A stretch of DNA of 64,000 nucleotides, taken from the NCBI RefSeq assembly GCF_004115265.2, contig NW_022680356.1, forward strand, positions 1,619,001 through 1,683,000, written 5' to 3'. Made by a program: the position numbers and the translations under genes. Shown piece after piece: positions 11,234 to 21,714 of this stretch (its first letter is position 1; every line of letters starts with the position of its first letter). The notes beneath the pieces are model-generated. The model was not told the DNA's origin and did not search any database. It saw only the letters and a program-made list of their open reading frames with translations. This DNA is from Rhinolophus ferrumequinum. Taxonomy: Eukaryota; Chordata; Mammalia; Chiroptera; Rhinolophidae.

Positions 11234-11268
11234 AGGGGCGGGGAGGGGGGAGAGAGAGAGAGAGAGAG
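11234..11268 (+). repeat. (GA)n simple repeat in MaLR LTR
   Basis: A short gggg-to-gagaga purine run inside the 3' LTR of the MaLR element. The other LTR carries a related gagacagagacagaga run at the equivalent place, so it is part of the LTR that has expanded locally. Confidence 0.8.
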
Positions 11269-11707
11269 ATTGAGGTTTTCCTTTTGTTTAAAGGCCACCA
11301 GTCCTGTCAGATTAGGATCCCAGCCTTATGACTTCATTTAACCTTAATTACATCCAGAAAGCCCTATCTCCAGATATAGTCACATTTGGAGGTAGCACTT
11401 CAACATATGAATTTGGAGGGGATACAGTTCAGTCCATAGCATTTTGCCCCTGCCCTCCCAATTCATGTTCTTCTCACTTGCAAAGTACATCCATTCCATC
11501 CCAACAATGCCCCAAAGTCTTAACTTATTCCAGCATCAACTCTAAAGTCTCTTCCAAATTACCATGTACATCAGATGTGGATGAAACTCAAGGTACAATT
11601 CATCCTGAGGCAGGTTCCTGTCCAGCCAGCTGTGAACTATGAAACCAGACAAGTCACGTGCTTCCAAGCTGGGGTCATGGTGGTGGGGCACATGGCAGCA
11701 TTCCCAC

Positions 11708-11796
11708 TCCAAAGGGAGGAACAGGAAGGGAGGGAAGGAGGGAAGGAGGGAGGCAGGGAGGGAGGCAGGGAGGGAGGGAGAGAGGGAGGAAGGGAC
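11708..11796 (+). repeat. (GGGA/GGAAG)n simple repeat
   Basis: About 90 bp of agggaggg/ggaaggag units inside the internal region of the MaLR element. It has no coding value, although frames run through it on both strands. Confidence 0.9.
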
Positions 11797-12044
11797 AGGT
11801 CCCAGGCAAGTTCAAAGCCCAGTGAGGCAGTCCATCAGCTCTTATGGCAGGACAACCGTTCTCCACTTGATGCCTTGCCTTCCAGGCCCGCTGACCCGCT
11901 GAGGCAGGCGTCCCACCACCAAGGCTCTGCTGGCCAGCACTGGCCCCAAAGCTTCAGTCTGAGGCTATCTGGCCTGTCGACACAGGGGACACCCCCATCC
12001 TTTGAAACTGAGTAGGCAGACCCACGATCTGTGAGGCATCCTTC

Positions 12045-12417
12045 TTTCTTTTTAAAAAGAATTTATTGGGGAATATTGGAGAACAGTGTGTTTCTCCAGG
12101 GCCCATCAGCTCCAAGTCGTTGTCCTTCAAGCTAGTTGTGGAGGGCACAGCTCAGCTCCGAGTCCAGTTGCCATTTTCAATCTTTAGTTGCAGGGGGCAC
12201 AGCCCACCATCCAATGCAGGAATTGAACTGGTAACCTTACTGTTGAGAGCTCGCGCTCTAACCAACTGAGCCATCCGGCCGCCCCTCCAGCAGCTCAACG
12301 GCAGCTCGTCTTCAATCTAGTTGTGGAGGGCGCAGCTCACTGGCCCTTGTGGGAATCAAACCAGCAGCCCTGTTGCTCAGAGCTCGCGCTCTAACGACCT
12401 GAGCCATCTGGCCGCCC
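12045..12417 (-). mobile_element. tRNA-derived bat-type SINE, tandem pair of heads
   Basis: Antisense SINE with two tRNA-like heads. The first unit ends at about 12285 and the second at 12417, each finishing in a near-identical agctcgcgctctaac...gagccatc-ggccgccc block (tRNA A/B-box region on the complement). A ttgtggagggc-cagctca motif also occurs in both units. The T-rich left end near 12045 is the complement of an A-rich tail. I associate this SINE with rhinolophoid or related bats, and it is my main clue to the organism. It inserted into the MaLR internal region. Confidence 0.72.
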
Positions 12418-12957
12418 TTCGTTCCCTTTGCACCTGAATAGCTCTATTGTCTGGTCCTGTAGGATCTAGGAAGTCTGACAGCCTGCCTTCATTTTGTCCA
12501 GTGTTTTCTGTCCCCTTCAGTCCCAGCTGGCAGTGTTTTTGGGCACATAACCCCATCTCCAAGCCTGCCTTCTGCTGAGATGGCTGATTAAGTCCAAGAG
12601 TTTCAGCCACAGCCTTAGTGTTCTATTCAGAGCAAGCTTTCTCATATTTTGCAATATGGAGGGATGGACTTTCTCAAATCTCCAAGTTCTGTCTTGTTTT
12701 TGCTTAACGATTCCTTCAGTTCGTCTCTCACATCTTACTTGTAGCAGTGAGGCGGACTCAAGCTGCACCTTTATTACTTTGCCTAGAAACCTCTGCTGAA
12801 TATCCAGTTTCATTGCTCACAAGTTCTCCCACAAAATGGTTGAACACAGTTCAGCCACATCTGCCCCTTTACAACAAAGGTCACTTCCCATTTCCAGTAA
12901 CGTGTCTTCATTTCTGCTGAAACCTCACCAGAATGGCCTTTAATATTTGTATTTCTA

Positions 12958-13037
12958 TTAGGTTGGTGCAAAAGTAATTGAGTATTTTCCGATTATTTTT
13001 AACCTTTTAAAGCGCAATTACTTTTGCACCAACCTAA
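12958..13037. mobile_element. 80-bp MADE1-like mariner MITE (copy 1)
   Basis: The 80-bp palindromic element starts ttaggttggtgcaaaagtaa and ends ttacttttgcaccaacctaa, with TA on both sides. These are the terminal inverted repeats of Hsmar1-type mariners, and 80 bp is the length of primate MADE1. It sits inside the MaLR internal region. It has no coding capacity and was mobilised by a mariner transposase in trans. Confidence 0.9.
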
Positions 13038-13309
13038 TAGCGTACACCTTGAAACCTTTCCAGCCTCTCCCCTTTGCCCAGTTCCAATGTTTAGGTATTT
13101 GTTAAAGCAGCGCCCCACTTCTCAGTGTTAAAATGTGTCTTAGTCCATGGAGGCTGCCATGGACAGGAGGCTCAAACAATAGAAATTTACTTCTCACAGT
13201 TCTGGAGGCTGGAAGACGGAGGTCAAGGTGCCAGCCAGTTTGGTTTCGGGGAGAGCTCTCTTCCTGGCCACGTTTTCGCTGTGTCCTCACAAGCCTTCCT
13301 CAGTGCGTG

Positions 13310-13352
13310 CGTGTGTGTGTGTGGGGGGGAGAGACAGAGACAGAGAGAGAGA
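13310..13352 (+). repeat. Short (GT)n and (GA)n simple repeat
   Basis: A gtgcgtgtgtgtgtgtgg run followed by gagacagagacagagaga, inside the 5' LTR of the MaLR element. Confidence 0.75.
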
Positions 13353-14568
13353 TCTTTCTCATCTGATGCTACCAACCCCATCAGATGAGGAACCCCACAG
13401 TCATGACCTTATTTTTACCTCATGTACCTTCTAAAAGCCCTGTCTAAATACAGTCACATTGGGAGTTAGGGCTTTAATATAGGACTTTGGGGAGACATAA
13501 TTCAGTCCATAGCAATTTTCTCTCTTGTTCTGGTTGGGTATTTTCTGTTGTTCTTTCTCCAAGTTCACTGATACTTTTGTCTGTTTTTTCCATTCTGCAT
13601 CATTGGGTTTTATTTCAGTTGTTGTGTTTTTCAGTCCTGTTTGATTCTATTTCTTTGCTGAGACTTTGTTTTTAAGTTTGTGTCAAGCATATTTGTAATT
13701 GCTTACTGAGGCATTTTTATGGTGGCTGTTTTACTCTAATAGGTCATTCTAACATCTGGGTCATCTCAGCGTTGGTGTCTGTGGCTTATCTTTTCATTCA
13801 AGTTGAGATTTTCCTGGTTCTTGGGGTGATGGGTGATTTTCAGTTGAAATCTGGCCACTTCAGGTATTATGAGACTATACTCTCTCTAAATCTTCTGTTT
13901 GGCCAGGCCTCCTCTGACATCGCACTGGTGGAGAAAGGGTTTAAGTTGGTGTTGGAAGACTGGTTTTGTTTTGGCCTCTATTGGGGTAGGGGTCCTCAAT
14001 ACTTCTAGGCAGAGTGGGAGTTACAGCTCCCCACGAGGCCTGCACTGACCAAACCAGTAAGGAGAGGGAGCTATGTCTGGTCTCTGGGTAAGCTTGGAAG
14101 CCTAGGTCTCCCATGACACTGCTGGGATGGAATTGGGGGAGGGATTGGTTTTAAAAATCCTGTCTCCCTACTTGACCTTCTCTGACTCCACTCCAGGGTG
14201 GGGGTTACAGCCTGCTGAGGGTGGAAGTGTAGGCTGCTCACTCGGCCTTTGTCCGTGCGGAGGCGGCCCACGTTTTCTCCCATGGTGTTTGGCTGGAGGA
14301 GAGTGCTTACTGTCTAAAAGCTTTCTGTCGTGTCAGGCTGCTCCTTTCCTAGTGTGTTGGCTGGAAAGAGCAGACTTTTCTAGGGCCTGTTTTTTTTTCA
14401 TCTGTGCCCATGCATTTCTGGGTTGCCAGCTTCTTCAGACCCCAGCCTGGGATAGACGAGGCGGAAGGAAGACCCGTGGGATTCAGTGCTGTGTGGTTCC
14501 TCAGGCTCTGAGGCCCCTGCCAGCCTGTATCCTCTCCATCTTTTAGAATCTTCTTACAGTGTTTTATA

Positions 14569-14784
14569 CCTTGTTTCCCTGAAAATAAGACCTAGCCGGA
14601 CAATCAGCTCTAATGCGTCTTTTGGAGCAAAAACTAATATAAGAACCGGTCTTATATTATATTATGTTATATAAGACCCGTCTTATGTTATAGTAAAATA
14701 AGACCGGGTCTTCTATTAATTTTTGCTCCAAAAGACGCATTAGGGCTGATTGTCCAGCTAGGTCTTATTTTCGGGGAAACACGA
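14569..14784. mobile_element. 216-bp palindromic Tc1/mariner-like MITE
   Basis: The two halves are inverted copies of about 90 bp with few mismatches. Each begins with a gtttccc-gaaaataagacc block and continues through ggacaatcagc-ctaatgcg and ttttggagcaaaaa. TA lies immediately outside both ends, which suggests Tc1/mariner-type transposition. The centre repeats taagacc/ggtctta. It interrupts an older L1. As a single strand it would fold into a hairpin along nearly its full length. I do not know the family name. Confidence 0.85.
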
Positions 14785-15543
14785 TATCTGAGCCCAGGGT
14801 GTTAGCTGCACTTTGGGGAATAGGGAAGAGTACTCCTTCACTCTTCCCATGACACCCTTCTTTTGGGCAATGAAATGGCACATCAAGTTGTGTCAGAAGT
14901 TGTGGCATACCTAGGTCATTTGTAACCAGTTGAGATTGAGTACCAAAGAGAAATCTCATTTGTTCCCCAGTCGTAAGCGGCCAGGTGGGTAGCTGGAAAT
15001 GACCAGCTGCAAGCTTCAAAGAAACTATAGTTTTTAAGTGGGGGAAATACCTGTGCTTAACTGTAGATTACAAATTTGAGAAGGAAAGATAGATGTGACT
15101 AAGGATATATAAACCATAGGGTTAAACATATTTATTTCTATCTTTGCTCCAAGAGCATATGGGAACCACTGGAGAATAGGCTTCAGAATTTTGGTTTCTT
15201 TATGTATTATCTATATTTATATATCTGTTATTTTTAATTTGATATGTAAAACAGGATATCAGAGGAACAACAAAATGAAGAATGAAAATAATTGGCATTT
15301 TTTAATCTGTTCATTTCACCCTTTATAATCTGTTTCCCAATTTATATATAAATTTTAAAAAATATGATACCTACTTGAGAGTGGCTAGATTAGGCAGATA
15401 ATGGAGGCAAAGTGATTTGTGACTTATCAAGTGCTATGTAACCATTAGAGATTGTTGATAGAGTCAGTTACATGACCTGCCCACCATGTATGCTTTCTGA
15501 TGGGACAGCCCAATGACAGTGTCTTTTTATCTTTTTAAAAATA

Positions 15544-15623
15544 TTAGGTTGGTTCAAAAGTAATTGCAGTTTAAAAGATTAAAACTAATTGCAAAAACCA
15601 CAATTACTTTTGCACCAACCTAA
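15544..15623. mobile_element. 80-bp MADE1-like mariner MITE (copy 2)
   Basis: A second TA-flanked 80-bp palindrome with the same ends (ttaggttggttcaaaagtaa and ttacttttgcaccaacctaa). Its centre keeps tgcagttt...gcaaaaacca, closer to the MADE1 consensus than copy 1. It lies at the edge of L1-derived DNA. Confidence 0.9.
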
Positions 15624-15639
15624 TAAGTTTTCTTGGACA

Positions 15640-16213
15640 GTTGTTAAATCTGTATCTTTTGAGATGACCATATGGTTTTCTTTAACCTGTTAACGTAGTA
15701 AATTACATTGATAGATTTTGTGTTAAAGAATACCTGCCCTTTTGGAGTTTATCCAGTTTAGTGATTTTCTCACCCCCGGAGGAGTTTGTGTTCCTTGAAT
15801 GTTTGGTTTATTCATCCAGTAAACTGGGATTATTGTATGTGTGGTGTGAGTTTTGATTGGCTTTAGGGGCCATTCAGATTTTTTATTTGTTCTTAAATTT
15901 TTTAAGTTAGATTTTTTTTAAAAATTATCTTTTTGCCATTAAGTTGATCAAAATATTTTTATTTTCTTTAAAATCCCTGTTTTATTCATAGTTATGTCCT
16001 CTTTATCAAATTCCCGGAATTGTTTACTTATATTCTCCCTTTTTCCTCTTGACCGTGTTTCCAGAGGTTTGTCAATTTTACTAGTCATTTTAAAGAACTG
16101 ACTTTTGGATCTTTGTCAAAGCAACTTTATTGAAGAATACTTTAAATAAAATTCACCCATTTAAAGTGTCCAATGAGTTTGAAAAATGTAATACCCATTT
16201 GACCACCACTGTA

Positions 16214-16254
<41 letters not shown>

Positions 16255-16850
16255 TATAGTTTCATCCCTCCCTCTGCCCCCTTAATTTTATTGACCTTTT
16301 AAAATACCCAACTCTTTGTTTCATTAGTTGTTATTTTTTTTGTTTTTTGCTGTTTACCTATTTTTCTATTTCCTTTATTTCTACTCTAATCTACTATTTC
16401 CTTCATTTTGCTAACTGTGGCTTAGTTTGTTCTTTTTCTCCTCCCTGGAAGTGTAAAATTAGGTTGTTGATTTGAGATCTTCCTTCTTTTCTAATGTGGG
16501 CACCTGCTCCTACCAACTTCCCTGTTAGCACTGTTTGCGTATCCCATAGGTTTTGGTATGTTGTGGTTTTGGTTTCATTTATCTCAAGACTTTTTCTGTT
16601 TTTTCTTGTGATTTCTTCTTTGACCCATTGGTTGTTCCAGAGTGTGGTGTTTAATTTCCACATATGTTTGAATTTTTCAGTGTTTTCCTTTTGCTATTGA
16701 TTTCTAGTTTTATTCCATTGTGGTTGGGAAAGATACTTAGTGTGATTTCAATCTTCTTAAATTTGTTAAGGCTTGTTTTGAGACCTAGCGTGTGATGCAT
16801 CCTGGAGAAATGTTCTGTGTGCACTTGAGGAGGGAATTTGAATCTCTGAG
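15640..16850 (-). mobile_element. L1 ORF2 fragment, antisense
   Basis: On the minus strand this encodes decayed L1 ORF2 reverse-transcriptase region. The frame at 16403-16663 reads KLNTTLWNNQWVKEEITRK, then TTTYQNLWDT and RSQINNLILH, all typical L1 ORF2 blocks. A short piece at about 16119-16215 looks like another L1 3'-end fragment inserted within it, leading into a (TG)n run. The copy is old and inactive. Confidence 0.82.
16216..16253 (+). repeat. (TG)19 dinucleotide repeat
   Basis: An uninterrupted alternating TG run of about 38 bp, likely to be length-polymorphic. Confidence 0.97.
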
Positions 16851-17084
16851 TTTATTTATTTATTTATTTACCGCTTTGTCCAGAAACATTACGAGTAACC
16901 AGCCCACCTTACGCTCATGGCATTTTGTGTTGGTCTCAGCCTGTGGCTGATGATGCACTGGCTAGGAAGGCCTGACACTCCCCTGAGCCCATACTGCTGT
17001 CTGTGGGAGCCCCCGCAGACATTTCCCCACCAGAGCCAGTGTTGTGGCTGGACCGGCCCTTGCGTTCTTATTATGATTGCATGA

Positions 17085-17640
17085 CATGCCTCAGCAACAA
17101 CTATCAGAGAACTTTGAAAAAAGATTGATTGCTCACAAATCCTGGAGGGTACACAGCATACCCAGAGGCCATATAGCAAGGTCACAGGAGAGAGAGGGAG
17201 AGAGTGTGGACCTGGGGCTCTGCCTTTATTAGTGTCCAAGGGTGGGGTGCCTAGGGTTTCATGGGTTCACTCTTTATTGGCAAATTGAAAACATAAGAGC
17301 TGGAATCACGATGCTGGAAGGGAAAAGTGGGGTAACTGAAGCAGTCAGTTATCTAGGTTGCCCAGGGTTTTCATGGTCGCAGGACTTCAAGGTCGCAGCA
17401 GCCTGGCTCTTTATGTGAGTAGCTGGCAATGTGTGTGTTGGAGATGGATGCCTGGCACTCACAAGCCGAATGACAGGCACTTACATTATAATCAAAAAGT
17501 CTAAGTACAGGCACTTACATTACAGTTAGTTTTCCAAAAATGTCCCTTCCAGCTCCTTGCTTCTTATAAATGGTTGATTAATAGACTCCAATGCAGATAT
17601 TTTTGTGTCTATCTGTTGCCAGACATGCTTGGAGGCTCAG
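17085..17640 (-). mobile_element. Possible retroviral LTR, antisense
   Basis: This non-coding block has the look of an antisense mammalian ERV LTR: tgcctttattagtg is the complement of an AATAAA-type signal, followed by gtttcatgggttcactctttat and gaaaacataagagctggaat. I cannot define its ends or flanking duplications and do not recognise the family, so it is a tentative fossil-LTR call. Confidence 0.3.
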
Positions 17641-18479
17641 TGCTCTTCTTACTATCGGGGATAAGAGTCATTGATATCCTTAAATCTAATCAGATCAGAT
17701 AGCCAATTCTAGAACCCCCAGAGCACATTCAGAAAGCCCACCCTTAAAATTCTGTTTTTCTAGAACGAGAAATTGTTCTGTTTGCTGTCCATATTGGTCA
17801 TGGTTCTCCAGAGAGAAGCAGAAACCATAGGATTTAGGTTTTCATTGAATGATGTCTTTATTTTTGCCCTGGTTCTCGATGTGGATTTTCACTGCGTATG
17901 AACTTCTGGGCTGCCTGTTACTTTCTCTCAGAACTTGAATCTGGCCGACTTTCTCATGTTTCATAACCATGAGTTGCCAGCCTAAGTTTTTCTGACCTTA
18001 ATATGTGGGAATTCTGAAAGACCTGTGTTGTGGGAATTTCTCTCCAGAAAATAATTGAATAAATTTGGGGTTTGGATTGAGATTTCCTGGATCACACAGG
18101 AAACATTACCCCAAGCCCTCCTGGGGACATGACTTACTAGGGGAAAATCACCCCATCCCCAACTTCCATCACCAAGTGTGGGTGGGGGTGCTAGGCAGAC
18201 AAGTGTCCCTACGGACTCTCATTTTTGGTGGTTATTTTCTGCCTCCAGTTTCACGGAGGGTCCCCATCGTATGTGGTGTCCTAGACTTACCCCACCACCC
18301 TGCTCCCGTCATGTCCTGGTCTCCTGGCCTAAAGTCGTTCTTCAATCCCAAAGTCCCAGGCCGTTAGGCTGGCGTGAAAGGTGGGAAATTGGGGTCATGT
18401 GTCCTTAGAAATGCAGCACTTTATTAGCCCAATTGTTTTCACAATGAAACAATTGCTGCCACAATTATTGATATTAAGG

Positions 18480-19300
18480 GCCCTCCTTCCATTTTCCTTC
18501 CTTTCCCCCCTTCTATAACATTTGCTTTGTCTATGCATGTTTTTCCTTTCTGAACTATTTGAAACTAAATTGCTGACATTGTGTCATTTTACCCGTAGTG
18601 TCACATATCTTATAAGGATGTGTATCAGCATGTATCTTTTGTGAGCAAGTACTTTTTCCAACTTTTTCAACCCAAGAAATCTAACATTTGTACAATAATT
18701 TATCTCACATGTGGTCAGTTTTAATTTCTCCACAGTGATCCCCAAATGTTATTTACAGCCCCGTGGTCCAGTGCCCAATCAATGACGACACATTACAATT
18801 ACTTATCCTGCCTCTTAATTCTCCTTCCATCTAGGACGGTCTTTCCACCTTTTTGTCTTCATGACACTAACATTTGAGGAGCCGAGGCCAGTTTTGTTGA
18901 ATCTCCCACAACCTGTATTGTCTGATTGTTTTCTCATGGTTAGAGGCAGACGAAGCATTTTGGCAATAAGTCTGCATAGATGTTGTATAGTTCTCACTAA
19001 GTCACATCAAGAGACTCAAGATGCTAATTTGTCCTGTTTTCCCTAATGCTGAGCGTGAGTGTTTTGTTCACATGTTGTCCAGATCGCTGCGTCATAATTA
19101 ACAACCTCTCCCTGTGGACGTAATAAGTAATCTATGAGTATCTTGCTCCCCAGCAGCCTTTGATCTAGTGTTTCCAGACTCCACTGGTCATCCTTTTCTG
19201 AATAATTAGTAAGTTAGCACTTACAAAATGGTGTTTTTCTAATTCTGTTATTCCTCCTACATTTAGTGGCTGACATTCTTATGAAAGAAGAGCTTTCTGT
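18480..19300 (-). mobile_element. Probable old L1 3' fragments
   Basis: AT-rich sequence resembling the 3' regions of old mammalian L1 subfamilies, for example gtattgtctgattgttttctcatggttag. Divergence is high and I see no coding frame, so both the limits and the orientation are approximate. Confidence 0.4.
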
Positions 19301-19321
19301 CTTCACCTCCCACCTGAGGTA

Positions 19322-19362
19322 TTTTTGTTGTTGTTGTTGGTGGTGGTGGTGGTGGTGGTTTG
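19322..19362 (+). repeat. (TTG)n(GGT)n simple repeat
   Basis: About 40 bp of ttgttgttgttgg followed by tggtggtggtggtgg. Confidence 0.9.
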
Positions 19363-19394
19363 TTTTTTGTATCACTATGAGTTCATAGATTTCT

Positions 19395-20680
19395 TTTTAA
19401 ATATTATTTTAATTGAGATTTAACATCCCTGACACGTGTAAATCTTCAGCATACAGTGTGATGCATTTTTACATGAACATAAACCCACGTAACCATCAAC
19501 CAGCTGTAGGTTGAGATACAGAATGTCTCCACTGTTCCTGAAGGACCCCCAGGCTCTTCCCGGTCACCCACCCCAAACCTCATCCTCACCACCTCTCACC
19601 TCCCAGCCCTTCTGGTAACCACCTCTGTGTTTTCTGTCATCCTCAACTAGTTTTACCTGTTCTTGGTCATCACTTAAATAAAATCACATAGTATGTAATA
19701 CTCTTTCCTGTCTGGCTTCCTCACTCATACTTTGTGTGATTGAACCATCTTGCATATATCAGTACTTTGTTCTTTTTCGCTGATGGTATAGTATTCCACT
19801 GTATGAATATACTCAGTTTGTTTCTTTATTCTACTATTGATGGATATTTGAGTTGTTTTCCGTTTGGGCTATTCTGAATATACAAGGTCTGACAATTAAG
19901 TTTGCAAACTTGTTGCAACGATGTTGCTAACCTTTTTTGATATCAGAGGGAATATTCATTATGAATTTGTACCAACTGGACAAACAGTTAACCAAGTTTA
20001 CTATTTGGAAGTGCTGAAAAGGCTGCGTGAAAAAGTTAGATGACCTGAACTTTTCGCCTACAATTCATAGCTCTTGCATCGCTACAATATACCAGCTCAC
20101 AGGGCACTGTCTGGGAGGGAGTTTTTAGCCAGTAAACAAGTAACTGTATTGGAACACACTCCCTACTCACCTGATCTGGCCCCCAATGACTTCTTTCTTT
20201 ACCTGAAGATAAAGGAAATATTGAAAGGAAGACATTTCGATGACATTCAGGACATCAAGGGTAATACAACGACAGCTCTGATGGCCATTCCAGAAAAAGA
20301 GTTCCAAAATTGCTTAGAAGGGTGGACTAGGTGCTGGCATCGGTGTACAGCTTCCCAAGGGGAGTATTTCGAAGGTGACCAGCAGTGAGGTATGGAGCAC
20401 TTTTTCTAGGATGAGTTTGCGAGCTTAATTGTCTGACTTCATAATTGTTATGAACAGTCCTGGTACACATATGCTTTTCTTTTGAGAATATATGCCTAGG
20501 AGTGAAATTCCTGGGTCACTTTGCAAGGCATATGTTACGCTTTAGAAGATAATGTCAGAGGGTTTTCAGCACCTCCCTCAGTGAAGCATCAGAGTTCCAG
20601 TTTGTCAACCATCCTCCAAGGACCATTGGCTCCTTTGGGTAAGGAATGAGTCTTGTTTGTCTTGACCTCTGGAGGTAGCA
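19395..20680 (-). mobile_element. Old L1 3' fragment interrupted by a mariner
   Basis: Antisense L1 3' sequence in two parts (19395-19882 and 20444-20680). It contains the gatggtatagtattccactg, ggatatttgagttgttttcc and gagtgaaattcctgggtcac landmarks of the L1 ORF2 3' end. The parts are continuous once the mariner between them is removed, so this L1 predates that insertion. Confidence 0.72.
19883..20441 (+). mobile_element. Internally deleted mariner DNA transposon
   Basis: TA-flanked element with inverted ends aaggtctgacaattaagttt and gagcttaattgtctgactt. At 559 bp it is much shorter than the usual 1.2-1.3 kb. The frame at 20074-20388 gives the C-terminal part of a mariner transposase: HRYNIPAHRALSGREFLASK, EHTPYSPDLAPNDFFL and LKGRHFDDIQDI. 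The YSPDLAP-DFFL block carries the third catalytic aspartate of the D,D34D triad. The N-terminal and central parts are gone, so the copy cannot make a working enzyme. It inserted into an older L1. Confidence 0.9.
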
Positions 20681-20689
20681 CTTGGGTTT

Positions 20690-21600
20690 TTTTTTAATTG
20701 AGATACAATTGACACATAGCCCTGTGTTAGTGTTAGTGTCAACATAATGATTTGACAGATGGATATAAGATGATCACCACAGGAAGTTCAGTCAACTTCC
20801 ATCCACGTACATAGTGAAACTTTTTTCTCGTGCTGAGAACTTTAAAGACCTACTTTCTTAGCAACTTTCAAATATATGGGACAGTATGGCTAACTATCGT
20901 CACTGGGCTGTACTTTACACATCTTTGACTTATTTACTTAATAATAACTGGAAATTTGGTTTTTTTGACCCCATTCTCCCATTTCACCCACCCTCACCCA
21001 CCACCTCTGTCGTCCACCAATCTGTTCTCTGTACCTGTGAGTTCCTGTTTTTGTTTTTTAAATTCCACACATAAGTGACATCATACAGTATTTGTCTTTC
21101 TCTGACTTATTTCTCTTAGCATAAATTGGTCAAGGTCCATCCACATTATCACAAATGGTAAGATTTCCTTATTTTTCATGGATGAGTAGTATTCCACTGT
21201 GTATATGTACCACCTCTTCTTTATCCATTCATCTATCTGTGGACACTTAGGTTGCTTCCATATCTTGTCTATTGTAAATAATGCTGCAGTAAACACAGGG
21301 GTGCAGATTTTTTTTGAGTTAGCATTTTAGTTTTCTTCAGATAAATACCCAGAAGAGGAATTGCTGGGTCATATGGTAGTTCTATTTTTAATTTTTTGAG
21401 GAACCTCCATACTGTTTTCCATAGTGGCTGCACCAATTTGCAATCCCACCAACAGTGCACTAGAGATCCCTTTTCTCCACATCCTCACCAGCATTGGTTA
21501 TTTCTTGTTTTGTTTTATTTTGTTTTGTTTTGTTTTATAACAGCCATTCTAACAGGCATGAGGTGATAGCTTTTAGTTTTATGAGCAGAGATGATGTTTT
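20690..21600 (-). mobile_element. L1 3' end, antisense (ORF2 C-terminus and 3' UTR)
   Basis: The minus strand encodes the L1 ORF2 C-terminus in two frames, which shows the copy is broken by a frameshift: [20 protein letters not shown] and [15 protein letters not shown] at 21269-21460, and WIKKRWYIYTVEYYSSMK at 21081-21296. The remainder down to 20690 is 3' UTR. A (TTTTG)n stretch lies at 21502-21537. Confidence 0.88.
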
Positions 21601-21714
21601 AATCCAGCATTTCCATTTTACAATGTGGGGCGTTCTATAGAATCCGCCTCACCTAACGCTGACCTCATCGTGTATATGAATGCTTATTCTTATCTTACTG
21701 TCATTTGGAATTGG

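Larger units (their letters stand above)
11033..13514 (-). mobile_element. MaLR (ERVL-MaLR) element with both LTRs
   Basis: A fossil LTR retrotransposon in antisense orientation. The 5' LTR is at about 13135-13514 and the 3' LTR at about 11033-11441, with an internal region between them. The LTRs share the cagttctggaggctggaag and cagtccatagca landmarks of MaLR LTRs. The internal part matches my memory of MaLR/THE1-like internal sequence. It is flanked by a short duplication close to ttttctct within an older L1. A SINE pair and an 80-bp mariner MITE have since inserted. It is non-coding and broken; the two LTRs are well diverged, suggesting an age of many tens of millions of years. Confidence 0.78.
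10655..14855 (-). mobile_element. Old L1/HAL1-type LINE 5' region, split by later insertions
   Basis: Three pieces read as one antisense L1 5'-UTR/ORF1 region: 10655-11032, 13515-14568 and 14785-14855. Landmarks are ttgccaaatttgggggattttc, ccaggacgctgatgacacaa, gttctttctccaagttcactg, and gagattttcctggttcttgg. The first junction is spanned by a MaLR element and the second by a palindromic MITE; both insertions interrupt sequence that reads continuously when they are removed. The copy is heavily diverged and non-coding. Confidence 0.7.

Noticed and set aside
12240-12417. tRNA genes suggested by the gctctaac...gagcc motif
   Set aside because: They are SINE heads: there is no complete cloverleaf with acceptor stem, and the motif is followed by SINE body.
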